From Aspidapion aeneum (Eukaryota > Arthropoda > Insecta > Coleoptera > Brentidae): a DNA stretch of 64,000 nt. Shown piece by piece: positions 21,769 to 32,308 of the stretch. Under the pieces are notes generated by a model. It was not told where the DNA came from, searched no databases, and saw only the letters and a list, made by a program, of their open reading frames with translations. Numbering within the stretch: the stretch's first letter is position 1; every line of letters starts with the position of its first letter. The stretch covers positions 86,943,207-87,007,206 of the forward strand of contig OY755039.1 in assembly GCA_963576565.1 (NCBI GenBank), read 5' to 3'. The position numbers and the translations under genes are program-made.

Positions 21769-22525
21769 AACCGATAAATATATATATATATAAGTCAAAA
21801 TGTCAAAATTTTGCAGTTGCGTCATTGTTTTGCCGGGACAGCGATATACTCATTGCTACTATTAAGTACATGGCTGGTACACTAATGCAAAATCAAACAC
21901 GATCCATTAAAAAAAAGGCAGATGTTAGACGTCTGCTGTTCGTAAAAAGTGGACGGACGCGTCATGGGTCAGCAGTTAACTAAATATATTAAAACATGCA
22001 ATAAAAACACCATTATACCAGACGGCACACGCCCTAAAATAGTAGGAAACTATTTAAAATCTAAAATATATGTTTTAATTTATAAATAAGAGTTTAGATA
22101 ATAAAAGTTTAATAAAAGCAGCTTACGGCTAAATGTACAATTTACTCTACCAATTTATAGGCACCTCAAACGATCCTACCCCGATGCTTTTTTTTGCTTA
22201 TGTCTAAAGGATTTTATCAATTTTTAAATAGGACCATTTAGAGCCAAACATCAACCTAGGTACCAAATTTTGTTTAAATCGAGCAAGCAGTTCTTGAGTA
22301 ATGCGCGTTGATCGTTTGAATTCAGTTTCCTACCATTTTTTTACAAATTTTCTATCCAAACTTTGCATTTCTGTAAATTATGCCCGCCCAAAAATAGCTA
22401 CTACACCATCCTAATTCAAAAACCGTGCTAAAAGTTGCTACTAGACATATTTTTATCTATGAAGGCTAAACTTGAGACCATGTGTGTTACATATACAAAT
22501 ATGTCATACAAACACTAGAGATTTA

Positions 22526-22760
22526 ATGGAATAAAACCTGACTTTATTTTTAAGTCGACTTTATTCTGACAGATTTATACAGAAAACTGACAGCTGACCT
22601 CTCAAAATTGACATACCAAAGTCGAATTTAAAATTAAAGTAGCTAACTTTAATTTAATAAAAACAGACACTAATAAATCTAGTTCTTAAACACACAAAGG
22701 CCGAATTTTTTTTTTTATATGTAAATCACAATAAGGTCGATTTTAAAATAATGTCAGGTT
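22526..22760. mobile_element. TA-type MITE, right end missing (copy 1)
   Basis: Left end TGGAATAAAACCTGACTTTA. The interior matches the complete element at 25517-25759. The right inverted repeat is cut after GTCAGGTT at 22760, exactly where homology between the two tandem copies ends. The duplication breakpoint therefore lies inside the terminal repeat. Confidence 0.8.
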
Positions 22761-22959
22761 TGGTGAAAAAAATCAAAAATCAATCTAGCAGCTTTTAAAA
22801 TCAACGTTTTTTTTTCTCCCGCCTTTATACGTGTTAAACACTTGATTGTGCTATGTTGGACACTATCCCTAAGGAAAGTAATGACATAATTAAGTCAAAA
22901 TGTTTCCTTTTTATTTAATTTTTTTTAAAAAGAACCATGCAGAGATATCATTTCACCAA

Positions 22960-24761
22960 TTCCAGACAAAGAATGGGATGACCATTTTAAAAAACTTTTA
23001 ACTGAAGATAGAGTAGAATTCAAGGAAGACGCAAGAGACAATATAATTAGAACGATGGGATTTCCAGTACCCCTTAGAATCTCTGAGGTCAAAAACGTGT
23101 GCACAACCTTAAAAAGTGGTAAATCTGCCGGACCCGGAAATATCCCAGCCGAACTTATTAAATATGGCACTGAAGAACTGTTTTGGAGATTACGGAATCT
23201 TTTTCTAAAATATTTAAATGGAACTGTAGTACCAACTGAGTGAAAACGTCATATATATCCACAATACACAAAAAGGGAAGGAAAGATATATGTGACAATT
23301 ATAGAGGTATATCTGTGACTAGTACGCTCAGCAGAATATACGGTAAAATAATAAGAAATAAAGTGGAGAGTGAATATAAAGACATGGAGGCAGAAGAACA
23401 AGCTGGTTTCAGGGCGGGTAGATCGACTTCAGATCATCTCTTTTGTATAACCCAAGTTATTGAAAAGAAAATGGCATATGGACAAGAGCTGCATCTGCTT
23501 TACGTCGACTTGCAGAAGGTATATGATAGTATACCACTAAATCTACTTTGGAAAGCGTTGGAAAACACAAACATAAGCGTACAACTAATTAAGTCCATCA
23601 AGGAGTTATACCGCAATAGTAAGGTAAAAGTTAAAATAAAAGCAAAACTAACCAAAGGCTTTCAAGTAAATAAAGGTCTTAAACAAGGTTGCTGTATCTC
23701 GCCTACGCTCTTCAAGATATACTTGGAACAAGTCCTTAAAGTATGGAAGAGAAAATGCCAAAACATGGGAATTCCGTTGAACGAAACCACCTTGTATACT
23801 TTATGTTTCGCCGATGATCAGATAGTAGTGGCTCAGGCAGTGGCGTATATATGGGGGGGCCTGGGGGCCCGGGCCTTCCCCGAAGCTAAGATTTTTTTGG
23901 ATATTTTCCACATATTTCATGAATACAAACATAAAATAGCATAAAATACAGCCTCATGAGGTCTCGGCCCCCCCAAAACTGTCTCGGGCCCACCCCGAAA
24001 CTTTTTTCTATATACGCCACTGGGCTCAGGATTATGACGACCTCGAATATATGACACGAAAACTAATAGAAGAGTACAATAAGTGGGGACTAGAGGTTAA
24101 TCTCAATAAGACAGAGTATATGTGTATCGGTGGAATGAAACAGGATCTAATCTTAAATACCGGGCAGCGAATTCAGTCCTGTGATGAGTATAAATACTTA
24201 GGTCTAAAAATTACAGCTGACGGAACACTAGACAAAGCTATAAAAGATCGAAACGTACAAGGAAGAAAAGCAATAACTTTATTAAATGGAATAATTTGGG
24301 ACCAAAGTATATCAAAACATAACAAAAAGCTTATATATAACACCATTGTAAAAAGTATTATTACATACGGCTCAGAAGTATGGCCAATCAAGGATAGAAC
24401 TGAAAAAATGCTTTCCGCTACGGAGATGGACTATTGGAGAAGAGCAGCAGGGAAATCAAAAAGAGAAAGAGTTACAAATCAAAGAATAAGAGAAATTATG
24501 ACAGTGGGAGAACGTACTTTAGTGGATGATATAAGAACAAAACAACTGGTTTGGTACGGACATGTACAAAAAATGAATGATGAAAGACTACCTAAACAAA
24601 TACTACAATGGAAACCAACTGGCCGAAGAAAACGAGGACGGCCACGGAGAAGCTGGAGAGAAGGAATAGACAGTGAAATAAGAATAAGAGGCCTAGATGA
24701 TGAATTATGGGCAAACAGAAACGAGTGGAGATTGGGTATCGGAAGACGTAGAACGTTGTGA
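22960..24761 (+). pseudogene. RTE-like reverse transcriptase, broken, copy 2
   Basis: Same domain order as copy 1: fingers, TGA at 23241-23243, palm with YVDLQKVYDS, KGLKQGCCISPTLF and FADDQ, MITE at 23838, then a continuous 236-codon frame (24051-24761) through EVNLNKTEYM, YLGLKITADGTLDKA, IITYGSEVW and LVWYGHVQKMNDERLPKQ to the end. It retains the 29-bp block deleted in copy 1. Still dead because of the TGA, the MITE and the missing 5' part. Confidence 0.9.
23838..24022. mobile_element. hAT-type MITE, subfamily A, inside the LINE (copy 2)
   Basis: Ends CAGTGGCGTATATA...TATATACGCCACTG; duplication GGCTCAGG at 23830-23837 and 24023-24030. Identical position to the copy-1 insertion, so it was present before the segment was duplicated. 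Confidence 0.95.
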
Positions 24762-25516
24762 AACCGATAAATATATATATATAAGTCAAAATGTCAAAAT
24801 TTTGCAGTTGCGTCATTGTTTTGCCGGGACAGCGATATACTCATTGCTACTATTAAGTACATGGCTGGTACACTAATGCAAAATCAAACACGATCCATTA
24901 AAAAAAAGGCAGATGTTAGACGTCTGCTGTTCGTAAAAAGTGGACGGACGCGTCATGGGTCAGCAGTTAACTAAATATATTAAAACATGCAATAAAAACA
25001 CCATTATACCACACGGCACACGCCCTAAAATAGTAGGAAACTATTTAAAATCTAAAATATATGTTTTAATTTATAAATAAGAGTTTAGATAATAAAAGTT
25101 TAATAAAAGCAGCTTACGGCTAAATGTACAATTTACTCTACCAATTTATAGGCACCTCAAACGATCCTACCCCGATGCTTTTTTTTGCTTATGTCTAAAG
25201 GATTTTATCAATTTTTAAATAGGACCATTTAGAGCCAAACATCAACCTAGGTACCAAATTTTGTTTAAATCGAGCAAGCAGTTCTTGAGTAATGCGCGTT
25301 GATCGTTTGAATTCAGTTTCCTACCATTTTTTTACAAATTTTCTATCCAAACTTTGCATTTCTGTAAATTATGCCCGCCCAAAAATAGCTACTACACCAT
25401 CCTAATTCAAAAACCGTGCTAAAAGTTGCTACTAGACATATTTTTATCAATGAAGGCTAAACTTGAGACCCTGTGTGTTACATATACAAATATGTCATAC
25501 AAACACTAGAGATTTA

Positions 25517-25759
25517 TTGGAATAAAACCTGACTTTATTTTTAAGTCGACTTTATTCTGACAGATTTATACAGAAAACTGACAGCTGACCTCTCAAAATT
25601 GACATACCAAAGTCGAATTTAAAATTAAAGTAGCTAACTTTAATTTAATAAAAACAGACACTAATAAATCTAGTTCTTAAACACACAAAGGCCGAATTTT
25701 TTTTTTATATGTAAATCACAATAAGGTCGATTTTAAAATAATGTCAGGTTTTATTCCAA
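25517..25759. mobile_element. TA-type MITE (243 bp), complete
   Basis: Ends TTGGAATAAAACCTGAC...GTCAGGTTTTATTCCAA, with partial matching inward (TTATTTTTAAGTCGAC against TTATTTTAAAATCGAC). Flanked by TA at 25515-25516 and 25760-25761, suggesting a Tc1/mariner-type mobiliser. Non-coding. Confidence 0.8.
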
Positions 25760-25762
25760 TAA

Positions 25763-26341
25763 CTATCCAAGGCTATCAAAACGGACGGGCCACGATCCTC
25801 CACTTTGTTGACGTCATATCCGGGACGGGTTTTTTCTTGATGGTCACGTTACGACACAGCTGATTGCCTTTAAAATATTGAAGTTGGAATGACGGTTCAT
25901 GAATATTTGATTTTTTTTTTAAATTTTGAGGTTTTGAGGTTCTTTTTACTATATTCTTTCAGAACATATTTTTGTAAATCTATAGTAATCCTTAATTTTT
26001 CAGAACCGCTTCATTAGCTCACACAAAAATTAAGTTTAAAGCAGAAGCGAATGTGACAATCACAGATGACAAAGTCAAATACATGTCAAATATAACAGTT
26101 GGCATGTGGCACAGGAATGCTAAATCTTGAAGATTTTAATCGTTTAATTATGTTGCTTCCTTACAAAACCTTGGTGGAATATCGGGATGGAGTCTAAGAA
26201 TATTTCACTGAAATTTCGCGAAAATCTGTAGTGCCATTTTGAAAATATCATTAAAAAACGTCTGACCTCCGATAAGACCCAATGTAAAATTCAGCCCCCA
26301 GAGAACAGCTGATAATTGTCCTTTAACTATCTAATGTCTCC
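25763..26341. other. No gene seen
   Basis: Moderately AT-rich DNA with no frame of note. A phrase near 25450 (gagaccctgtgtgttacatata) resembles the outer ends of the foldback element that follows at 26342. Confidence 0.4.
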
Positions 26342-26785
26342 AGGCTAGACTAGAGACCCTGTATGTATGACATATTTTAAAGAAATAGAGCCGCGACGAA
26401 CCTGTCAAAGTCACTCAAACCCGCATTTTTTGGTTATGTTATTTTCTCGCCAACTTCATTAGGGTTTTACTGGGTTTCACTAAAATAATTTATGTTGTCA
26501 GCGGTGAGTGACATGCATCATCATGCTATATATAAACAAACAAGTTTTTCCGTTATATTTTTCGACACTTATGAAATAACAAGGAAGGAAGGTGTGTCTC
26601 CCTCTAAACAAGGCTAGAATATAGGGGTACGATCATTGACTTCTATACCAGGGCTTTATACAACTCAATGGGTACGATATATCTTCCTTTGATTTTGACT
26701 TAAATAAATTTGACTTTGATAGGTTTGTCGCGTCTCTAATTCTTTAAAATATGTCATAAATACAGGGTCTCTATAGGCTAGACCA
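26342..26785. mobile_element. Foldback element with arms of about 75 bp
   Basis: The left arm reads AGGCTAGACTAGAGACCCTG then TATGTATGACATATTTTAAA and GACGAACCTGTCAAAGTCA. The reverse complement of 26700-26785 matches it with several changes, including GAGACCCTGTAT and GACATATTTTAAAGAA. The centre holds 'taggggtacgatcattgac' and a second 'gggtacgatat'. No coding content. Confidence 0.65.
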
Positions 26786-28337
26786 GTTTTTTAAATAAAT
26801 ACACCCTTCTGAAAAAATTGAAGAGGGTTGCTTAGTTACGCGTCAGCTTAAATGAGTCGTACTTTAACAGATGACTCCACTCACCAGCCATTCCCTCGGA
26901 ACTTTAACTTGTCACTTTTTTATTGGAGACATTTTGTCTATTTTATCTTGCTAAGGGCAGGGTTCTGATAAAAAAAAACTAAAAGGTCATAATACAGTAC
27001 AGAGGTGTGTGGGGTTAAGGACAATTCGCCGCTGCCGAGTCGCTGCCACCGATATGCTTCCTTTGATTCGCCGCAGGCAGAATCGTAGCGGGCCGATTCA
27101 CGAGGACAATTTGTCATGTCCGATTCGTCGCGGGGACAATACGCAGCCGATGCTTGTTTATTTTTTATAGTAAACATATTTTTAAAAAAATATTTTGTAA
27201 AAATTTATATAAATTGTTCATAAATATCTTGCGATATGAGTCATCTTTTTTCGTTGTAAAAAAGACATTATTTCCACACAAAGGTTATAAATAAATAAAA
27301 ATAATAAAATATTTTGGTTTAAAAATGGTAGCCATATTTATACCTCCAAACGTCACTAGGAAATGTCGAATAAAAACGGTGTAAGTCAGTGTCAGCTGTC
27401 CGCTATATTTTACATGTTAATTTTTTAGACAAGTTAGCGACGATTAAACCGATGGTCGATTTTTTTGGTGAATGTGTAATTGAAAAGGGATTCTAATATA
27501 TCTTGTGCTTTTTACAGTATTTAAATATTGATACGTATTTAATACGGTAATGCATCTACAGATATAGTTTTAAGTTATTTATGTATTATTTTGCTTTGAA
27601 TATTTTTGTATATAAGTTTTTTTGTCAATCATGGATTATTTCTATTGTTTTTCGAACTTTAAACCACCCCTCAGAGGTGGTACTACAATTTGAGACTATT
27701 TTTAATGGGAATCCTATGACTGCACGGACTAAATTTCCAAAAAATGACATTTCGTTACAAAATTTTTATGTGGTTTTTCTTTATTTCTAAAGTTAATTGA
27801 AATTTATATGAGATGAAACTCACTGAGAAATGCTTCCTATCATATTGTACATTAGGGTGAACCAAATCTTTGCAGTTATTTGACCTGTGAGTATTAAAAA
27901 AATACACTTAAACCGGTCGGTATCAAATCTATAGACTTGATACTTAAACCCGGTTCACAATGCTAAGTCTTATTAAGGTTTTAGTAAATACTGGTGTAAA
28001 TGTTTTATCAAATATTTATAACAAATATAGTAAATTACATCTTTTTTATGTTGAATTTGGGCCCAAAATATAAAAATTAGATTAATTGGTCCCATAAAAA
28101 AACGCATATAGGTTTTTTAGCTAGTTACTGTTTCATGATATCTGTAAAAAGTTTCTTTGATTTTTTAAGTGCTTTGATGTTTTGTATTCGGCAAAACAAT
28201 ACCAATATTTGCCTGCTCTTCAGGCCACTGAACGGGATAGAACCAAAGTGTAGAACGACAATACTTGCCCACTCTGTGGACAATCAAGAATCAGCCAAAT
28301 ACATTAAGGTATGGCATGGGATGGAATATGAAGCCCA
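26786..28337. other. No recognisable gene; CG-rich patch at 27020-27150
   Basis: 27020-27150 is CpG-rich, with repeated GACAAT and GATTCGCCGC/GATTCGTCGC words in alternating order, like a decayed foldback or short array. The frames at 27581-27790 and 28135-28344 lack known motifs. An inverted pair 'gtatcaa.tctatagacttgatac' lies near 27920. Confidence 0.4.
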
Positions 28338-29607
28338 TAGATAAAGGATTTTTGCTGCGGTTCAGTGAGTTTTTATTAGATAGGCAACTCCGGCTGTTTG
28401 ACAGATCGTTAACTCTGTGGCGCCCACTACTGAGCTTAGTGACGATCTAAAAGTTGAGGCGGGAAATTTGAATCGCCTTTTATAATAAATTTTCTTTAAT
28501 TTTAAAGTTTTTTTTGAAATTTTTAATCAGTCAATATTTATAAGATATAAACAGATTGAAAATGATATATAAAGTGCAATAAATAAAACATTTTTTAAAT
28601 GATTTTTAATTATTATAAAAAAGCTACAAATTAACGACCAGCTATTGATGAAATAATACATAGTCTAATTGATTGGTAAAATAAAATATAATAAAAAACC
28701 AAACACTATCTAGTATATTTAAATTTGCTTTTAACATTTCGGGTGAGTGAATAAATAATTAAACAGTTGTTCGTGAAGAGAATCACTCCTAAATGTCTAC
28801 TTTTTAACAGCTTGACGAAAATCTGACATGATTTAAAAGTACCTTCTCGCCTAGGTTGTAAGTTGTGTAGGATATGTTTCAAAGCAGTATATACATAGCT
28901 TATCAGAGTGGTCGCACATATTGTCCAAAAGCTGAAAACAATTTAAAAAATCAACTTATAACCACATTAATCATAGGTACTAGATTATGGTAAGATAAAG
29001 ATTTAAAATTAAGGAATAAATTTATTCAAAATACATTACGCTGCTGGGTAATCCCTCGTTTACCATCAATTAAGCACAAATTTAGTGTTAATTTTGTATC
29101 TGTCTCCCTTTTACTTAATATCAAAAGAAAGGGATAGACATAAAATTAACACTAAATTTGTGCTTAATTGATGGGCAAATAAGGCACCTACCAGGCATTG
29201 GAAACCTGTATTCAGGATTCCGTAAAGTAAGCGATAAGAAGTTAAAAAGACACTACCAATACAAGTTTTATCAAATGCCAATCTAACCTCAAATGAGAAA
29301 ATAAGAAACTCACCTTAAAATGTCTCGGAAAACGATGCATTTTATACTCGTCTGAACTTTAGACACTTCACCCAGAAAAACCACTAGAAATTCTTATTCT
29401 TTTATATTTAAAAATTGCAAAAGTTACAAATTTAACAAAATTTAATTTTAATGCGTCACAGCAGCAAAGATTACCTACATATGCCAAAAAGATAGATTTA
29501 AAATGAAACCGAAATAAAATGCGGTGGAAGAGGTTTTTCTACCTGAAAAAAAGGGGGACGGAAAATCCAAACCACAGAAGATTCTCAAAAAAAATAAAAT
29601 AAGGAAC
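28338..29607 (-). repeat. 1.2-kb repeat, minus-strand partner of 10574-11757
   Basis: Reads as the reverse complement of the first copy. On the minus strand: ATG near 29338 with MHRFPRHFK followed by GTGAGT, the internal MITE, a pyrimidine tract and CAG, then a frame DNMCDHSDKLCIYCFETYPT that stops soon after. Further scattered stops interrupt SDSLHEQLFNYLFTHPKC. The TATAAAAGGCG, TCAAC and AATAAAAA signals of the first copy are present with changes. This copy lacks the 26-base internal duplication of copy 1 (at 11210-11262). Function of the protein unknown. Confidence 0.65.
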
Positions 29608-29956
29608 AAACGCGCGACCGCAGCGCCTCTTTTGAGTTGAGAACTTTAACCTAACGACCTGTCAAATTGCATTGAGTTTCCTAGGCATGATGAAGCCTAC
29701 TAAAAGATACAACTCGAGGCACAAACGCTGAACGAGCAACATAGTGCAGAAATGCACATCGGCCGACATACTAGACTTTATAGAAAACAGAAATGAGCAC
29801 CCAGGGCGCCTACACTTCAAGGTTAGGAGCGAAAAACATTTTGCCATTGTTTTAATTTACAATTTCTTCATGGCACTTACAATAGTAAGGGAATAACAAC
29901 AATAACAATAGATCATAATATTTTGCAACAGAAACAATTTGTCGCCACAGCGAAAT
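29608..29956. other. No gene recognised
   Basis: Short frames on both strands (for example minus 29662-29847) show no motif. CpG-rich at 29605-29630. Confidence 0.4.
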
Positions 29957-30302
29957 GTTCGACGACGTACGATGACCGCAGAATCCAAACACAACCGATG
30001 CCCAGATTCATTGTCAGCAGTTTTAAGAAACTGACCCACCTTATAAAGCAGCAGTACCTATTTCGATACCTACCTACAATTTTTTAGTATAAAAAGAGAG
30101 GTTTTATCTCAATAAAGGAGATTCAACGAAAAGTTCGACGACGTACGATGACCGCAAAATCCAGACACAACCGATGCCCAGATTCATTGTCAGCAGTTTT
30201 AAGAAACTGACCCACCTTATAAAGCAGCAGTACCTATTTCGATACCTACCTACAATTTTTTAGTATAAAAAGAGAGGTTTTATCTCAATAAAGGAGATTC
30301 AA
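29957..30302 (+). repeat. Tandem duplication, period 176 bp, with TATA and AATAAA signals
   Basis: GTTCGACGACGTACGATGAC starts at 29957 and again at 30133, with near-identical bodies through ACCCACCTTATAAAGCAGCA, GTATAAAAAGAGAGG and CTCAATAAAGGAGATTCAAC. Each unit thus has a TATA-like box followed within 25 bases by AATAAA, as in the R region of an LTR. No TG...CA borders, primer-binding site or gag/pol is visible, so the identity stays open. Confidence 0.75.
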
Positions 30303-30879
30303 CATTTGATAGTTGTTCTCACTATAACTACTTAAGTTTACAATACCATAAGCCTTCTTGGTCATTGCAGGGAGTGAGGCTGCTCTCTGGCAGTAAACTG
30401 TTACTTTAATCCCGCTGCTTAACCAAGCCGAGTTAAGCAAGTGTAATTGTCAAACACAGCTTGCACACAGGTGAACTTGGAACAATTTTAACATCTTTGT
30501 GCACTGGGAAATTAAACCACAGGAGTGACCACTCACCTCAGATCACGTCACGGGCCGCTGTGAAGAATAAACCTCCTGCAGTGAAAGTGTAGGGAGTGAG
30601 TTAAGGGATGATAGGACTATGACATGGCAAAAGTTTATGTATGTTTATTTATATTTCTCGCAGTTAAAATTTTACGTCTCAAATAACGACATGCTGAGGT
30701 CTCTGGCAAATAAACGCGAAACACAGACGTACTCTATATTTATCAGAATTAGAGTATTATTCCGAAGCCTCTCCTCCACTACGTAACGCTCATTTAGCGT
30801 AACGACATTTCTAATAACCTTTTTCTCTTGGTTTGTCTTAATACAAAGGTTAAAGCATTCTTTTAGTAGTAAGTAAGTC
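30303..30879. other. No gene seen
   Basis: Contains the second copy of the CAAGCCGAGTTAAGCAAG phrase (30412-30470, compare 15495). A minus-strand frame of 69 codons at 30672-30881 is without recognisable motifs. Confidence 0.4.
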
Positions 30880-31650
30880 ACAGCACTATTTTAGATGGAC
30901 TAACTGGAATGGATGTTTCTCCATACCTAACTAATTTAATACAATCGTATTTGGGAACTAGCACAAGCAAAAGATATCAGTTTGTGGAATTAAAAGGTAG
31001 CAGGTCTACTATTTATATAAGTTCTTCTGGTGTGCCCCAAGGGTCAAATCTCGAACCACTTCTTTTTATTATTGCCTTCAACAAAATTATTTCTAAGGCA
31101 AAAAATGTGGAATAATTGGCATTTGCCGATGATTTTAAATTATTTGTTGAAGTTTTCTCATTGGAGGACTGTGAAACACTTCAAAGTGAATTTCAGGACA
31201 CAGCTCTACATTGCGAGGAAAATGGTTTTAACATAAATTTGGGTAAATGCTTTTGTTTGTCTTTTAGTCGCAACAAAAACTTAATTGAATTTGATTATAC
31301 AATAAATAATGAGAGCCTAGAGCGTGTATCTGAACAAAGAGACCTAGGTGTAACCTTCGATGCTAATCTTTCATTCTCATCACATATTATTTCTAAAATT
31401 AGGAGTGCCCAGAAAGTTGCTGGGTTTATTTGTAGAAATAATAAAAGTTTTAACATTATACTTATTTGATAGTCTGGTATTGCCGTTATTGGAATATGGA
31501 AGTGTTATCTGGTCCCCCCAATATGACATTTGGATTGGTATGATTGAGGGAGTTCAACGAAAATTTTTAAAAGCCATGCACTTGGGATTTATCCTCAAAG
31601 AGGTTGTGACGGTTCGGTTCGGTAAACAAGATCTTATTAAAAATATTTGA
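30880..31650 (+). pseudogene. Jockey-type reverse transcriptase, broken
   Basis: Frame blocks in order: SPYLTNLIQSYLGTSTSKRY, SSSGVPQGSNLEPLLF (conserved GVPQGSxLxPLLF), a TAA near 31113, then LAFADDFKLFVE with the catalytic FADD, INLGKCFCLSFSR, QRDLGVTFDANLSFSSHI and SAQKVAGFICRNN. After a frameshift near 31450 come LVLPLLEYGSVIWSPQYD and EGVQRKFLKAMHLG. The order and spacing match the palm and thumb of Jockey/I-type LINEs. The endonuclease and the N-terminal part of the polymerase are absent. Confidence 0.85.
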
Positions 31651-32108
31651 CAGATTATCACTAAACCAAAGAAGAACTAAAATTTTTCTAACAACAATGT
31701 ATAGAATTCTCAAAGGGGATGTTGACTGTCCCAACATAGTTGAACAACTTCCTTTTGTTATCAATCGAATCAATTAAAGGTCGAAAAATATGTTTTATTT
31801 AGCTTATCCACGAACAAATCTATTTAAAAGCTCTCCTATCTACAATTTATGCAACTTATTTAACAAGTATGTATCAGATGTTGATATTGACAATGTTAGC
31901 TATAAGAAATTTTAAAAAATTATAGATCTAAAAGTGCGCAGCAGTTAATTAATAAGTAATTTTGTAATTTGATTTGTCTTTTATCATGTGTAATGTAAGT
32001 GGCGTATTGTATAAAATCTTTTTTTTAATGTAAGAAAGTATCTGTAATTGGCTTTTTGCTGTAGATACTGTTGAAATAAATAAATAAATAAATAAATAAA
32101 ATAAATAA
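30880..32108 (+). mobile_element. Jockey-type LINE, 5'-truncated, with (AAAT)n tail
   Basis: Reverse transcriptase remnants run from about 30880. AT-rich 3' untranslated sequence follows to a (AAAT)n tract at 32074-32108 that marks the 3' end. It has several stops and frameshifts, so it is an old copy. A target duplication was not found. Confidence 0.75.
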
Positions 32109-32308
32109 AATTATGACGGTGTAGCAGGTGGCGCTTTGACAGTGGTACTTTGAAATCGAGTGGACAAGGCTTCAATGTTGTAAGCTTAGTTACCAATTTG
32201 GGCGGTTCTTGAAGAAAGTATATACTATAAGCGTTTTTCTCAATTATGTAAACAATGTAGGAAAAACATATACACATGTTCAATTTTCATCACTAAACTT
32301 CACATTTT

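Larger units (their letters stand above)
19950..21790 (+). mobile_element. RTE-like LINE, 5'-truncated, copy 1
   Basis: Flanked by the 13-bp direct repeat TAAGTCAAAATGT (19937-19949 and 21791-21803), the target duplication of LINE insertion. The 3' end is a short (TA)n tail after the polymerase stop. The endonuclease region is missing. Inactive for several independent reasons: truncation, a TGA in the fingers region, the MITE insertion and a 29-bp deletion. Confidence 0.9.
19831..22784 (+). repeat. Tandem duplication, copy 1 (period 2954 bp)
   Basis: Starts CTAGCAGCTTTTAAA and is followed head-to-tail by an almost identical segment starting at 22785. Order inside: flank, 13-bp target duplication, RTE-like LINE with hAT MITE, second target duplication, about 700 bases of non-coding flank, and a truncated TA-type MITE. 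The two copies differ by few substitutions and by one 29-bp deletion (copy 1, near 21252). A 24-base filler (22761-22784) separates the end of homology from copy 2. Confidence 0.95.
22904..24781 (+). mobile_element. RTE-like LINE, 5'-truncated, copy 2
   Basis: Target duplication TAAGTCAAAATGT at 22891-22903 and 24782-24794. Not an independent insertion: it sits in the duplicated segment with the same ends, the same TGA and the same MITE. Confidence 0.9.
22785..25750 (+). repeat. Tandem duplication, copy 2
   Basis: Head-to-tail partner of 19831-22784, with the same LINE, the same hAT MITE and the same flanks. It keeps the 29 bases missing in copy 1. A small difference near 22938 (gcagagatatc inserted before 'atttcaccaattcc') changes the LINE's 5' edge. 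Its right end runs on into the intact terminal repeat of the TA-type MITE. Confidence 0.95.

Noticed and set aside
29957..30302. Complete LTR retrotransposon
   Set aside because: The repeats are directly adjacent, with no internal region, no gag/pol, and no TG...CA borders.
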